Under the pieces are notes generated by a model. It ran no database searches, had not been told where the DNA came from, and worked only from the letters and a program-made list of their open reading frames with translations. This document shows positions 10,695 to 19,379 of a stretch of DNA of 64,000 nt, piece by piece. This DNA is from Streptomyces aquilus (GTDB lineage: Bacteria > Actinomycetota > Actinomycetes > Streptomycetales > Streptomycetaceae), in NCBI RefSeq assembly GCF_003955715.1, contig NZ_CP034463.1, forward strand, positions 1,798,001 through 1,862,000, given 5' to 3'. Every line of letters begins with the position of its first letter. Positions within the stretch are counted from its first letter, which is position 1. A program made the position numbers and the translations under genes.

Positions 10695-10949
10695 GGGTGG
10701 CCGGTGGCTCGGAAGGCACTGACGGAGGTGCGTGCACGCTTTCGGCACGGCCGGGTGGCCGGTGGCTGCGAGGCCTTGCGCAGACGGGTGTACGTATCCT
10801 GCGTGGCCGGTGGCTCAGAGGGCCTCACGCAGGCGGCTTGTACGGCTCCTGCGTGGCCGGTGATCCAGAAGGCCTTGCGCAGACGGCTGCACGGCTCCTG
10901 CGTGGCCGGTGGCTCAGAAGGCCTTGCGCAGACGGCTGTACGCCTTCTG
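10695..10949. repeat. About 49-bp tandem repeats derived from the 3' end of a conserved gene
   Basis: Five imperfect head-to-tail units (lengths about 58, 48, 50, 49 and the gene-end copy) fill the space between the Hsp90-like gene and the next minus-strand gene. The last unit is the true 3' end of that gene, including its TGA and the codons for SRLRKAF. The other units are degenerate copies lying downstream of the stop, each keeping a recognisable CCGTCTGCGCAAGGCC-like core in minus-strand sense. The unit is not a multiple of three, so the copies are not a coding extension. Confidence 0.85.
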
Positions 10950-11903
10950 CGGATCCGACATGAAGACCCACGGCCACTCGGTGTACACGCCCTCCAGCTC
11001 GCGGAAGACATTGGAGGCCGTGCTGCTGCCCGCCAGCGCGAGGGCCATGGCGAAGATGTTGTAGTCGCCCTGCCAGCCCAGGCTGCGCTCGTAGGCGTGG
11101 TGCAGGATGCTGCGCTCCGCGGCCTCTCGCAACTCGGTGCGGATCCGCGGGTCCTGGAGGCAGTCGCGGTGGTCGGACTCCACCCACTCCTCGATACGGG
11201 CCATGGCGACGACACAGCCGAGCCGGTGCCCGTCGGGGGCCGCGGCGAAGGCCTTCTGGGCGAACTCCAGGGCCTCGCCCGGCTTGCCGCCCCAGCGGGG
11301 CTGGAGGTGCGACACCCACTCCAGGTGGATGTCCAGGTTCAGCGGGTCACGGCGCAGACCGGCCGCGAGCCGGGCGTCCTGGACATGGTCGTCGAGGGAC
11401 ATGCCGCGTCCCGACGTGAGCAGTTGGCGCCAGGGCGTGACCCAGTCGGGCCGCAGCTCGGCGGCCTCCAGCAGGTGCTCCTCGGCGATGTTCAGCCGCT
11501 CGTAGAAGGTCTGCCACTGCTCGCGGCTGACGTCGACGGCACGGGCGGAGGTGCGGGCGTCCCAGCCCCAGGAGATGTGGCGCGCGCCCGATATCAGCAG
11601 GGCGGTGGCCCGGAGTTCGTCGTCGCCCTTGTCCTCGTCGGCGGCCTTGAGGATCCACTCCTCCACGCCGTCCACCACGGACAGTTGCCCCAGGACCGCC
11701 TGCTCGCGGCCGAGGTCGAAGGGGGCCAGAGCCGTCTTGACCGCCGCCCAGTCACGCGCGCGGGCCGCCTCGACCAGCGCGAGCACCCGCGCGTCCCCGA
11801 GCGCCTCCAGCTTGTACACGCCGCCCCGCTGCCTGCGCGGGGCGGGAAGCGCGTGCGGATGCTCCGCCGAGCCCGCGCTTCTCCCGAACAGCTTCCCCAA
11901 CAT
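10914..11903 (-). CDS. Conserved hypothetical protein, helical, Streptomyces type
   Basis: I do not recognise a named family. The 329-residue protein begins MLGKLFGRS, has a basic Pro-rich patch to residue 27, then predicted helical segments resembling tetratricopeptide-like pairs ([47 protein letters not shown]). Tryptophan-rich patches ([14 protein letters not shown]) are conserved-looking. No signal peptide or membrane segment. The ATG has GGGGAGG six bases upstream; a longer frame to 11984 lacks support. Its last codons and stop form the template for downstream tandem repeats. It precedes the Hsp90/TPR pair on the same strand and may belong to the same unit. Confidence 0.75.
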   Translation of the reverse strand: MLGKLFGRSAGSAEHPHALPAPRRQRGGVYKLEALGDARVLALVEAARARDWAAVKTALAPFDLGREQAVLGQLSVVDGVEEWILKAADEDKGDDELRATALLISGARHISWGWDARTSARAVDVSREQWQTFYERLNIAEEHLLEAAELRPDWVTPWRQLLTSGRGMSLDDHVQDARLAAGLRRDPLNLDIHLEWVSHLQPRWGGKPGEALEFAQKAFAAAPDGHRLGCVVAMARIEEWVESDHRDCLQDPRIRTELREAAERSILHHAYERSLGWQGDYNIFAMALALAGSSTASNVFRELEGVYTEWPWVFMSDPQKAYSRLRKAF

Positions 11904-11979
11904 GCCGTGCCCTCCCCTGGCCCCGCCTGATCGTTCGGTGCAGCATAAACGGCACCACCGACACCGGTTCCACAGGGTT

Positions 11980-12330
11980 TTCACACCCGCCGCCCGCGAC
12001 GTCGGCCGCCCTGGCCGAATGGCTGCCCCGGGTACTGAACCCCGAGGCCGTCCCCGTCGTAGAAGGGGGAGTGGCAGAGACGACAGCCCTGCTGGAACAG
12101 CAGTTCGACCATGTTTTCTGCACCGGCAACGGCACGGTGGGGCGCATCGTCATGGCCGCCGCGGCCCGGCACCGCCGTTCGGCGGGGCGGGGAGGGCGGG
12201 CTGGGCCGGTGCCACGGGACGTACTCCCTCGACACGTTCAGCCACGTCAAGGCCGTACTCGACAAGCCGCGGCTGCCGGACACCCTGCGGCCGGCCTCTT
12301 CGCCCTTCACCGCGGCAAGGACCGGCTGCC
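11980..12330 (+). pseudogene. Aldehyde dehydrogenase remnant (two fragments, internal deletion and frameshift)
   Basis: Two pieces of an aldehyde dehydrogenase are readable. The first (about 11980-12175) translates as [10 protein letters not shown], then [43 protein letters not shown], the well-known region before the Glu active-site motif. The second (about 12210-12330) is in another frame and gives [20 protein letters not shown] and [13 protein letters not shown], the family's C terminus. Everything between, including the catalytic Glu and Cys, is missing, as is the N-terminal third. The downstream fragment is in frame with the following kinase gene but that gene has its own start. Confidence 0.85.
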
Positions 12331-12371
12331 GCGCCGGTTCGCCCGACCTGACCGAGAAAGGCCGTCAGCAC

Positions 12372-14396
12372 GTGAGAACAGCAAGCCGGGCCCCCTTGGC
12401 CATGCGGAACTGGCGCATGGCCAAGCGCCTGTACGTCGTCCTGCTCATCCCCGTGCTCGTCGCGCTGTCCCTGGGCGCCTTCCGGGTGAAACGCTCGATC
12501 GACACGGTGCGGGACGCCGAGGACGCCGTGCGGGTCGCCCAACTGGTGCAGACGGCCAACAAATACGCCAGTGACGTCATCAACGAGCGGGACGTCTCGG
12601 TCGTCCCGCTTCTGACGGGGAAGCGGTCGGACAGCGCGATCACCAAAGCCCGCGCGATCACCGACCAGGACCGCGAGGACTTCGACAGGGCGGTGGCGAA
12701 CATGCCGCGCTCGACGCGCCTCCTCAAGCGCGTCGCGGCGGTCCGCACCGGCGAGAAGGCGCTGACGGAACTGCGCGCGGACGCCTTCACGGCCAAACTC
12801 CCCGGCGTCCAGACCGAGGAGAACTACCACCTGATCCAGCACCCCCTCATGGAGCTCTCCAACGAACTGGGCTTCGGCAGCAGCAACCAGGCGAGCTTCG
12901 GCCGCACCCTCTACGCCCTCTCCCTCACCCAGGCCGCCGAGTCGCTGACCCGAGCCATCGGCCAGCGCGTCCTCGTCCAGAACCGCGACGACCTGGCGGA
13001 CGGTGAACTGGCCGTCCAGCTCGCCACGTTCCGCTCCTACGCCTACCTTCAGCAGGTCGCGCTCCAGGAGTTCGCCGGCGCCGGCACCGGCGCGGACATG
13101 GACCGCCTCGGCCGGGCCATGGACACCGCCCAGAAGAAGGGCGAGTCGCTGGCGGCCGAGGCGGCGCAGGAGGCCGAGGACGCCGGGACGCCGTTCGTCG
13201 CCCCGCCGCCGCTGGAGAAGATGATCGAGCGGATCGCGTCCGGCGCCACGGCGAAGAAGCTGGCGGCCGAGGGCATCACCCCGGAGTCGTTCTTCACCGC
13301 CTCGACGCTCGCCTTCGACGCCTACCGTCGTGTCGAGGTGCAGCTCTCGGACACGGCGCTCGCCAAGGCCGAGGAGATCTCCGACGGCGCCCGGAGGGAC
13401 GCGATCGTCAACTCCGCGGTCGTCGTGGCCGCGGTCGTACTGGCCTTCCTGCTGGCCATGTGGGTCGCGCGCTCGATGACCGGCAGCATGCGCCGGCTGC
13501 GCGGAGCCGCCCTGGACATCGCCCAGACACAACTGCCCGCACTGGTCGACAAGTTGTCCCAGCCGCGCCCGCATCCGGTGGACACCCGCGTCGCCCCCAT
13601 CCCCATCGACACCAGGGACGAGATCGGCGAGGTCGCCAGGGCCTTCGACCAGGTCCACCGCGAGGCCGTTCAACTCGCCGCCGAACAGGCCCTGTTGCGC
13701 GGCAACGTCAGCGCCATCTTCACCAGCCTCTCGCGCCGCTCGGAGGCGCTCGTCGAGGGACAGCTGCATCTGCTCACCGACCTGGAGAAGAACGAGGCCG
13801 ACCCCGACCAGCTGGAGAACCTCTTCCGCCTGGACCACCTGGCGACGCGGATGCGCCGCAACGGCGAGAACCTGCTCGTCCTCGCCGGGGAGGAACCCCG
13901 GCACCGCTGGGACCAGCCGATGCCGCTCATCGACACCGTGCGGGCCGCCGCGTCCGAGGTCGAGCAGTACGAGCGGGTCCAGATCTCCGGCATCCCCGAC
14001 ACGCTCGTCCACGGCCGCGCCGCGACCGACCTCGTGCATCTGCTGGCCGAACTCCTGGAGAACGCGACCACGTTCTCCTCGCCGCGCAGCCCGGTACGGG
14101 TCACCGCGGCCCAACTCCCGGACGGGCGCGCCATGGTGGAGATCCACGACGAGGGAGTCGGCCTGACCCCCCAGGACTTCGCCGAGCTCAACCGCAAACT
14201 CGCCGACCCGCCGACCGTGGACGCCGCGATCTCCCGGCGCATGGGGCTCTTCGTGGTCGGCAGGCTGGCCGAACGGCACGGCATCCGGGTGCAGTTGCGG
14301 CCCGCCCGGGCGGAGTCGGGGGCCATCGCGCTGGTCATGCTGCCGTACACCACGCTCGCGGACGAGGGCGCGCCCGCCGCGTACGGCACCCTCTGA
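12372..14396 (+). CDS. Nitrate/sulfonate-sensing (NIT) domain sensor histidine kinase
   Basis: The 674-residue membrane kinase has a transmembrane helix at about residues 20-38 ([18 protein letters not shown]), an extracytoplasmic helical NIT-type sensor to about 340, a second helix ([17 protein letters not shown]), a HAMP linker and a GHKL ATPase domain. The H-box [12 protein letters not shown] contains His489; the N-box is [11 protein letters not shown] and G1 is DEGVGL. Kinases of this form usually head conservons, followed by a roadblock protein, DUF742 and a GTPase; none follows here, so it is an orphan. I chose the GTG with GAGAAAGG about ten bases upstream. Confidence 0.87.
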   Translation: MRTASRAPLAMRNWRMAKRLYVVLLIPVLVALSLGAFRVKRSIDTVRDAEDAVRVAQLVQTANKYASDVINERDVSVVPLLTGKRSDSAITKARAITDQDREDFDRAVANMPRSTRLLKRVAAVRTGEKALTELRADAFTAKLPGVQTEENYHLIQHPLMELSNELGFGSSNQASFGRTLYALSLTQAAESLTRAIGQRVLVQNRDDLADGELAVQLATFRSYAYLQQVALQEFAGAGTGADMDRLGRAMDTAQKKGESLAAEAAQEAEDAGTPFVAPPPLEKMIERIASGATAKKLAAEGITPESFFTASTLAFDAYRRVEVQLSDTALAKAEEISDGARRDAIVNSAVVVAAVVLAFLLAMWVARSMTGSMRRLRGAALDIAQTQLPALVDKLSQPRPHPVDTRVAPIPIDTRDEIGEVARAFDQVHREAVQLAAEQALLRGNVSAIFTSLSRRSEALVEGQLHLLTDLEKNEADPDQLENLFRLDHLATRMRRNGENLLVLAGEEPRHRWDQPMPLIDTVRAAASEVEQYERVQISGIPDTLVHGRAATDLVHLLAELLENATTFSSPRSPVRVTAAQLPDGRAMVEIHDEGVGLTPQDFAELNRKLADPPTVDAAISRRMGLFVVGRLAERHGIRVQLRPARAESGAIALVMLPYTTLADEGAPAAYGTL

Positions 14397-14647
14397 CACG
14401 ACGGCGCAGTCGGCGCGGCGCAGGACGGCCCATTCACCGGGTCGATGGGCCGGATACGGGATTCGGATCGTGGGAGGGATGGCGGTGGCCGGGCCCGGCC
14501 GCTCATAGTCGTCCCCACCTGGCCGTCCCCACCGCGTCCCGCTGTCCGCTCCGGCGGGAGCTGCCACCGGTGGACGTCCCTCGCATGCCGTGCGCCGTCG
14601 GCGCCCCGACCGGCATGCCCCCTCCCGCACCTGTCCCTGGAGTCGCC

Positions 14648-15964
14648 ATGCCCGCTTCCGTGCCCCAGTCCCCCACCCTGACGGACGACGACGAGACGCC
14701 TGCGTCCCCCGTCGCCGTCGCGGGCCCTGCCCACTTGCTGCGCGTCTCCCTCCTCATGGCGGGCAGCTGTCTGCCGATCCTGGGGGCGGTGCTCATCGCC
14801 CCGGTCCTGCCGAAGATGCAGGACCACTTCGCGGCCGTGCCCGGCGCCAAGGCGCTCGTGCCGCTGGCCCTGACCGTCCCGGCGCTGGCGCTCGCGCTGC
14901 TCGCGCCGTTCGCCGGGGTGATCGTGGACCGGCTGGGGCGCAGACGGCTGCTGATCGGGGCGACCCTGCTGTACGCCGTGTTCGGTACGGCCCCGCTGTG
15001 GCTGGAGTCCCTCGGCGCGATCATCGCGAGCCGGGCGCTGGTCGGGGTCGCCGAGGCCGCGATCATGACATGCTGCACCACGCTGATCGGCGACTACTAC
15101 AGCGGGCGGCAGCGCGTGAAGTACCTCGCCCTGCAAACCATGTGCGCCTCCGCGTCCGCCACCGTCTTCTTCGTGCTCGGCGGGGCCGTCGGAGCGGCGG
15201 GCTGGCGGGTGCCGTTCTGGGTCTACGCCGTGAGCCTGGTGCTGGCGCCGCTGATGGCCTCCGCGTTGCCGGCACCCACGACGGACGGCACGGGGGTGGG
15301 CGGCACAGCGGTCGACGGCACGGCGGTCGGCAGCACAGCGGTCGACGGCACGGCGGTCGGCAGCACAGCGGTCGACGGCACGGCGGCCAGCGTCACGGCG
15401 GCGGGTGTCGAATCCCGACGCGGCTTCCCCTGGCGGCAGTTGGGCGGCATCTGTGCGCTCACCTTCTTCGGCGCGATGGTCTTCTACACCGTGCCGGTCG
15501 AGATGTCGTACCTCCTCGACGACCTCGGTGTGGCGAGCACCGGTGTGATCGGGCTGGCCACCGCCGTCGCCAGTGCGGCGACCGTGGGCGGGGCGGTCAC
15601 CTTCGCGCGGCTGAAGCGCGCGCCCGGGCCTCTGCTGCCCTGGGTGCTGGCGGTGTGCGCGGTCGGCTTCGGGGTGATGGCCGTGGCCGGGAATCCGGCG
15701 TGGCTGGTGGTCGGCGCGGTGGTCAACTGCGTGGGTACGGGGATGCTGCTGCCGGCCCTGCTGACGAGCGCGATGTCCCGGTTGGCCTTCGAGGATCGCG
15801 GGCGGGGGACGGGGCTGTGGACGGCCGCGTTCTTCGGCGGCGAGTTCGTCTGCCCGCTGGTGCTGCTGGCGTTGGAGGCGGCGACGGGCACGCTCGCGGG
15901 CGCGGTGGGGGTGCTGGGCCTGGCGACGGCGTTGGTGGCGGCAGCCCGCGGGCTGCGGACCTGA
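14648..15964 (+). CDS. Major facilitator superfamily transporter with a repeat-expanded central loop
   Basis: The 438-residue integral membrane protein shows twelve hydrophobic segments in two halves. The MFS motif between helices 2 and 3 is GVIVDRLGRRRLLIG. The central loop (about residues 212-260) is expanded by alternating TAVDG and TAVGS pentapeptides coded by 30-bp DNA repeats. Substrate is unknown; the fold is that of a drug or metabolite exporter. ATG with TGGAG a few bases upstream. It lies on the same strand as, and 250 bp after, the kinase gene, and is convergent with the LysR gene. Confidence 0.87.
   Translation: MPASVPQSPTLTDDDETPASPVAVAGPAHLLRVSLLMAGSCLPILGAVLIAPVLPKMQDHFAAVPGAKALVPLALTVPALALALLAPFAGVIVDRLGRRRLLIGATLLYAVFGTAPLWLESLGAIIASRALVGVAEAAIMTCCTTLIGDYYSGRQRVKYLALQTMCASASATVFFVLGGAVGAAGWRVPFWVYAVSLVLAPLMASALPAPTTDGTGVGGTAVDGTAVGSTAVDGTAVGSTAVDGTAASVTAAGVESRRGFPWRQLGGICALTFFGAMVFYTVPVEMSYLLDDLGVASTGVIGLATAVASAATVGGAVTFARLKRAPGPLLPWVLAVCAVGFGVMAVAGNPAWLVVGAVVNCVGTGMLLPALLTSAMSRLAFEDRGRGTGLWTAAFFGGEFVCPLVLLALEAATGTLAGAVGVLGLATALVAAARGLRT
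15301..15390. repeat. Three 30-bp in-frame repeats inside the MFS gene
   Basis: Three exact-period 30-bp units, nearly identical, encode ten residues each (TAVDGTAVGS pattern) and sit in the loop joining the two transporter halves. Divergent flanking copies extend the array slightly on both sides. The multiple-of-three unit keeps the frame, so length can vary without destroying the protein. Confidence 0.9.
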
Positions 15965-15971
15965 CCGCGGA

Positions 15972-16090
15972 CGCCCTGGGGGCGCGGGGAGCGGCACGAT
16001 CCACCACGACAAGCCGCACTCGGCGCCCGCACCGACGGTGTCACTCGCCGCTGCGGCTCCGTCGTGGCTGGTCGCGCAGTTCCCCGCGCC
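15972..16090. repeat. Inverted pair of Streptomyces intergenic repeat elements, likely bidirectional terminator
   Basis: Two copies of the GC-rich element with core GGGGGCGCGGGGA face each other between the convergent MFS and LysR genes. The right copy, read on the minus strand, continues GAACTGCGCGACCAGCC and CACGACGGAGCCGCAG, matching the copy near 48.3 kb. As an inverted pair they can form a long stem in either transcript. Confidence 0.65.
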
Positions 16091-16093
16091 CCT

Positions 16094-17005
16094 TCAGGGC
16101 GTTCGCGCCAGGGACGCCCCCACCTCCTCCGCCTTCCGGCGCAGCCAGATGTGCGCCGCGTCCTGCGTGTGCACTGGGTGCCACCACATCGCCTGGCCCA
16201 CCGGGACGGCCTCGAAGGGGCACGGCAGGACCCGTACCGCCGCGGACCGGACCGCCCGGCGGGCCAGGCGTTCCTGGATCATCGCGATCCGGCGGGTGCC
16301 CTCGACCATGTGCGGGAGCAGCTGGAAGGTCTGCACGGAGACCTCCACTCGCGGGCTGATGCCGAGCATGCTGAGCTGCCGGGCGACGGGAGCGTCGTAA
16401 GGGCGCTGGTAGACGGCCCAGGGCAGCCGCGCGAGGTCGTCGAGGGTGAGTGCGTGGCCGACGTCCGGGTGGTCGTCGGCCAGCAGGCACAGCCAGCGGT
16501 CCTGGTAGAGGTCGACCGCGGGGAAGCCGTCGATGACGCCGTGCGGCATCAGCAGTCCGTCGACGGTGCTGAGCACGGTCGCGGTGTTCTCGACGACCGA
16601 CGGCGCCGGATGCTGGAAGGTGAGCCGGACGCCGGGAGCCTCGTCGTGCATCGCGCGGGCCAGGGCGGCGCCGAAGACGGCGGCGCCGTAGTCCGAGGCG
16701 AGCAGCGTGAACTCGCGGGTCTCGGCCGCCGGGTCGAAGTCCGCCTGGCTGGAGAAGAGGCGTTCGAGCAGGTCACAGGCGCTGGCGCTGCGGTCGCGCA
16801 GGGCGACGCCGAGCGGGGTGAGCTCGTACGCGTTTCCCGTGCGCGCCAGCAGTTCGTCACCGAAGTGCCGGCGCAGCCGCGACAGCGCGGCGCTCATCGC
16901 GGGCTGGCTGAGCCCGACCCGCTCGCCGGCCCGGGTGACGTTGCGCTCCTCCAGCAGGGCGCGCAGGGCGACGACGAGGTTGAGGTCGAGTCGGGACAGG
17001 TTCAC
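16094..17005 (-). CDS. LysR family transcriptional regulator of the divergent catabolic operon
   Basis: The protein has an N-terminal winged helix (LVVALRALLEERNVTRAGERVGLSQPAMSAALSRLRRHF, quoted here in overlapping parts as the ALEERN, LSQPAMS and SRLRRHF motifs) and a periplasmic-binding-like effector domain of the NodD/NahR branch. It is transcribed away from nine catabolic genes, the usual layout for LysR control. The start is uncertain: ATGs at 17071, 17053 and 17038 are in frame but none has a ribosome binding site, and an operator begins at 17087. I report the GTG at 17005, which begins VNLSRLDLN as in typical homologues (303 aa). Confidence 0.82.
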   Translation of the reverse strand: MNLSRLDLNLVVALRALLEERNVTRAGERVGLSQPAMSAALSRLRRHFGDELLARTGNAYELTPLGVALRDRSASACDLLERLFSSQADFDPAAETREFTLLASDYGAAVFGAALARAMHDEAPGVRLTFQHPAPSVVENTATVLSTVDGLLMPHGVIDGFPAVDLYQDRWLCLLADDHPDVGHALTLDDLARLPWAVYQRPYDAPVARQLSMLGISPRVEVSVQTFQLLPHMVEGTRRIAMIQERLARRAVRSAAVRVLPCPFEAVPVGQAMWWHPVHTQDAAHIWLRRKAEEVGASLARTP

Positions 17006-17086
17006 CGGGCACCACCAGGGACGTTCTGGGCGGTCCATGGAAGGACTATCCATGGCGTGGATGTGGCTCATCCGCAGGATCTATTT

Positions 17087-17106
17087 CCGTGATTCGCCGA
17101 TCACGG
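17087..17106. promoter_or_regulatory. Perfect palindromic operator for the LysR regulator
   Basis: CCGTGAT, six bases, then ATCACGG form a perfect 7-bp inverted repeat in the gap between the divergent lysR and FAH-hydrolase genes, 35 bp before the hydrolase start. Size, dyad symmetry and position fit a LysR recognition site. Confidence 0.7.
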
Positions 17107-17141
17107 TCAGAGTAGACCGCATCCCAGCAGGAGGAAATCTC

Positions 17142-18122
17142 ATGTCAACACTCGCGCAACCTGCCGGCCCCTTCGCGCTCGGCACGTTCTCCACCCCCGG
17201 CGGGGCTCCCTTCCCCGGCCTCCTGGCCCGGGAGCGGGTGCTCGACCTGAGCCGGACCCTGCCGTGGGCGCCGTCCGACGTGCGGGCCGTGGTGGAGCGG
17301 TGGGACGAGGCGCTGCCCCTGCTGCACGGCCTCGCGGCCGACGACGCCCTCGACCGGCTGCCACTGGAGGGGCTGCGCGTGCACGCCCCGCTGGAGCCCC
17401 GGCAGATCTTCCAGTCCGGAGCGAACTACCGGCAGCACGTGATCGATCTGGAGGTCGCCCACCGCTCCCCCGACGACCCGCGCACGGTCGAGGAGGCCCG
17501 CGCGGAGACCGCCGCGATCATGGACCGCCGGGCCGCCGAGGACCTGCCGTACGTCTTCATCGGCCTGCCGAGCACGATCGCGGGGCCGTACGACGATGTC
17601 GTCCTCCCGGCCTGGGCCGAACAGCCGGACTGGGAGCTGGAGTTGGCGGCCGTGATCGCCAGGCCGACCTATCGGGTGTCAGTCGAGGAAGCACTGGACC
17701 ACGTCGCCGGGTATACGATCGCCAACGATCTCACCGACCGGGCGACCGTGTTCCGCCGGGACATGAAGGCCATCGGCACCGACTGGCTGCGCTGCAAGAA
17801 CGCGCCCGGGTTCACGCCGCTGGGCCCCTGGCTGGTACCGGCGGGGTCGATCGCCGACCCGGGTGATCTGCGGGTGACCCTCAAGCTCAACGGCGACACC
17901 ATGCAGGACGAGTCCACCAAGGACATGCTCTTCGGCGTCGCCCGGCTGGTGTCGTACATCTCGCACACCTCCCGACTCCTGCCCGGTGACCTGGTGTTGA
18001 CCGGCAGCCCGGCCGGGAACGGCCTGCACTGGGGGCGGTTGCTGCGGGACGGCGACGTCATGGAGGGGTCGATCACCGGCCTCGGCGTGCAGCGCACGCG
18101 ATGTGTCGGGGAGAGCGCGTGA
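17142..18122 (+). CDS. Fumarylacetoacetate hydrolase (FAH) family protein 1
   Basis: The 326-residue protein carries the FAH fold's metal-site motifs: DWELELAAVIAR (acidic ligands), then GYTIANDLTDR, and the late LLPGDLVLTGSPAG strand. Family members hydrolyse or decarboxylate 3-ring-fission diketo acids, hydrate 2-hydroxypentadienoates, or open acylpyruvates. It is the first gene of the LysR-flanked operon, has a strong AGGAGG seven bases before its ATG, and overlaps the following cyclase gene by four bases. A second FAH protein occurs later in the operon, so the two likely handle consecutive steps. Exact reaction unknown. Confidence 0.88.
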   Translation: MSTLAQPAGPFALGTFSTPGGAPFPGLLARERVLDLSRTLPWAPSDVRAVVERWDEALPLLHGLAADDALDRLPLEGLRVHAPLEPRQIFQSGANYRQHVIDLEVAHRSPDDPRTVEEARAETAAIMDRRAAEDLPYVFIGLPSTIAGPYDDVVLPAWAEQPDWELELAAVIARPTYRVSVEEALDHVAGYTIANDLTDRATVFRRDMKAIGTDWLRCKNAPGFTPLGPWLVPAGSIADPGDLRVTLKLNGDTMQDESTKDMLFGVARLVSYISHTSRLLPGDLVLTGSPAGNGLHWGRLLRDGDVMEGSITGLGVQRTRCVGESA

Positions 18123-19075
18123 ACCGGCACGACCCCGAGGGCGCGATCGCCGAGGCCGCCAAAGAGTTCTCGAACTGGGGGCGTTGGGGCGCGGACGACG
18201 TCCTCGGCACCCTCAACTTCCTCGACGAGGCCAAGCGGCGTGAGGGCGCCGCCCTCGTCCGCCGGGGTGTCAGCTTCTCGCTCTCGCAGCGCTTCGACAT
18301 GAACGGCCCGCAGAAGGGCTGGCGTCGGCGGACCAACCCCGTCCACACCATGCTCGACACGGGCACCGACGCCGCCCTCGGCAACCAGGGCTTCCCGCAC
18401 GGCATCGGCGGCGCCGACGACGTGATCGCGATGCCGTTGCAGTGCTCGACCCAGTGGGACGGGCTCGGGCACATCTTCGACCACGGCAAGGCCTGGAACG
18501 GACGGGCGGCCGAGCAGGTCGTCACCTCCGACGGCGACCTCGTCACCGGCATCGAGCACATGGCGCCGTACGTCGCCGGACGCGGCGTCCTGCTGGACGT
18601 GGGCCGAGTCTGCGGTGACGGGGGCGAGTTGCCGGACGCCTTCGCCATCACGGAGGAGCATCTCAGCGCGACCGCCGAGGCCCACGGGGTGACCGTGGGA
18701 CGCGGCGACATCGTCCTCGTACGGACCGGACAGCTCGCCCGGGTGCGGCGCGACGGCTGGGGCGACTACGCGGGCGGACCCGCGCCCGGGCTGTCGTTCA
18801 CCAGCGCCGGCTGGCTGCACCGCACGGAGATCGCCGCGGTCGCCACCGACACCTGGGGGTTCGAGGTCCGGCCCAACGAGTTCGAGAACGCCTTCCAGCC
18901 GCTGCACCAGGTCGTCATCCCCAACATGGGCCTGCTGATCGGCGAGATGTGGGACCTCGACGCGCTCGCGGCGGACTGTGCCGACGACGGTGTGTACGAG
19001 TTCTGGCTCACCGCGGCACCGCTGCCCATCACCGGCGCCGTCGGCTCTCCGGTCAACCCGATCGCCGTCAAGTAG
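18119..19075 (+). CDS. Cyclase family protein (kynurenine-formamidase-like metal hydrolase)
   Basis: This 318-residue protein belongs to the cyclase/KynB-like family. The metal-binding segment reads QCSTQWDGLGHIFDHG, in place of the usual HxGTHxDxPxH, with Asp and His ligands kept. It is longer than bacterial KynB (about 210 aa) and fits the larger cyclase branch seen in aromatic catabolism. The GTG start overlaps the preceding stop and has GGGGAGAG upstream. It ends in TAG, and the sequence past the stop stays open in frame through a codon-phased Pro-rich repeat for about 100 codons, as described separately. Confidence 0.85.
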   Translation: MNRHDPEGAIAEAAKEFSNWGRWGADDVLGTLNFLDEAKRREGAALVRRGVSFSLSQRFDMNGPQKGWRRRTNPVHTMLDTGTDAALGNQGFPHGIGGADDVIAMPLQCSTQWDGLGHIFDHGKAWNGRAAEQVVTSDGDLVTGIEHMAPYVAGRGVLLDVGRVCGDGGELPDAFAITEEHLSATAEAHGVTVGRGDIVLVRTGQLARVRRDGWGDYAGGPAPGLSFTSAGWLHRTEIAAVATDTWGFEVRPNEFENAFQPLHQVVIPNMGLLIGEMWDLDALAADCADDGVYEFWLTAAPLPITGAVGSPVNPIAVK

Positions 19076-19162
19076 CCGGGTCCTGAGCCCGCCGAGCAGC
19101 CGGGGCCTGAGCCCGTCAAGCAGCCGACCCCCGGGCCCATCGAGAAGCCGCTCCCCCGGGCC
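19067..19162 (+). repeat. Four 24-bp codon-phased repeats beginning in the last codons of the cyclase gene
   Basis: Four head-to-tail 24-bp units start at the GTC AAG TAG end of the cyclase gene. In the gene's frame they read VK-stop-PGPEP, AEQPGPEP, VKQPTPGP, IEKPLPRA. Unit 3 has CAG where unit 1 has the TAG stop. Third codon positions are almost all G or C, as in real coding sequence here. The frame stays open until about 19387. Confidence 0.85.
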
Positions 19163-19177
19163 GCATCACCCTTCGGC

Positions 19178-19281
19178 CGCACACGAGAGCCCCATACGAC
19201 AGCCACGCACGACAGCCCCGTACGACGGCCGCACACGACAGCTCCGTACGACAGCCGCACACGACAGCCGCACACGACAGC
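19178..19281. repeat. Eight 13-bp tandem repeats upstream of the FAD monooxygenase gene
   Basis: Eight units of 13 bp alternate between CGCACACGACAGC and a CCGTACGACAGC-like variant, giving a 26-bp higher-order period. The unit is not a multiple of three. The rest of the 304-bp gap between cyclase and monooxygenase genes holds only the 24-bp array and, before the ATG, a GGGAGGT ribosome binding site. No promoter is obvious. Confidence 0.88.
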
Positions 19282-19379
19282 CGCCCCCACAGCCCCACCG
19301 CCTTGGCCCGCGCCCCGCGGGCGAGCCGCACCCCCGCCGCCCGACGTCGCGCGGCCCCACCCCGGGAGGTATCCCCGAC

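Noticed and set aside
10652..11215. N-terminal extension of the Hsp90-like protein through the 49-bp repeats
   Set aside because: Repeats are copies of another gene's end and the extension overlaps that gene on the same strand in a different frame.
12111..12371. N-terminal extension of the histidine kinase
   Set aside because: The in-frame upstream sequence is an aldehyde dehydrogenase C-terminal remnant, and the GTG at 12372 has its own ribosome binding site.
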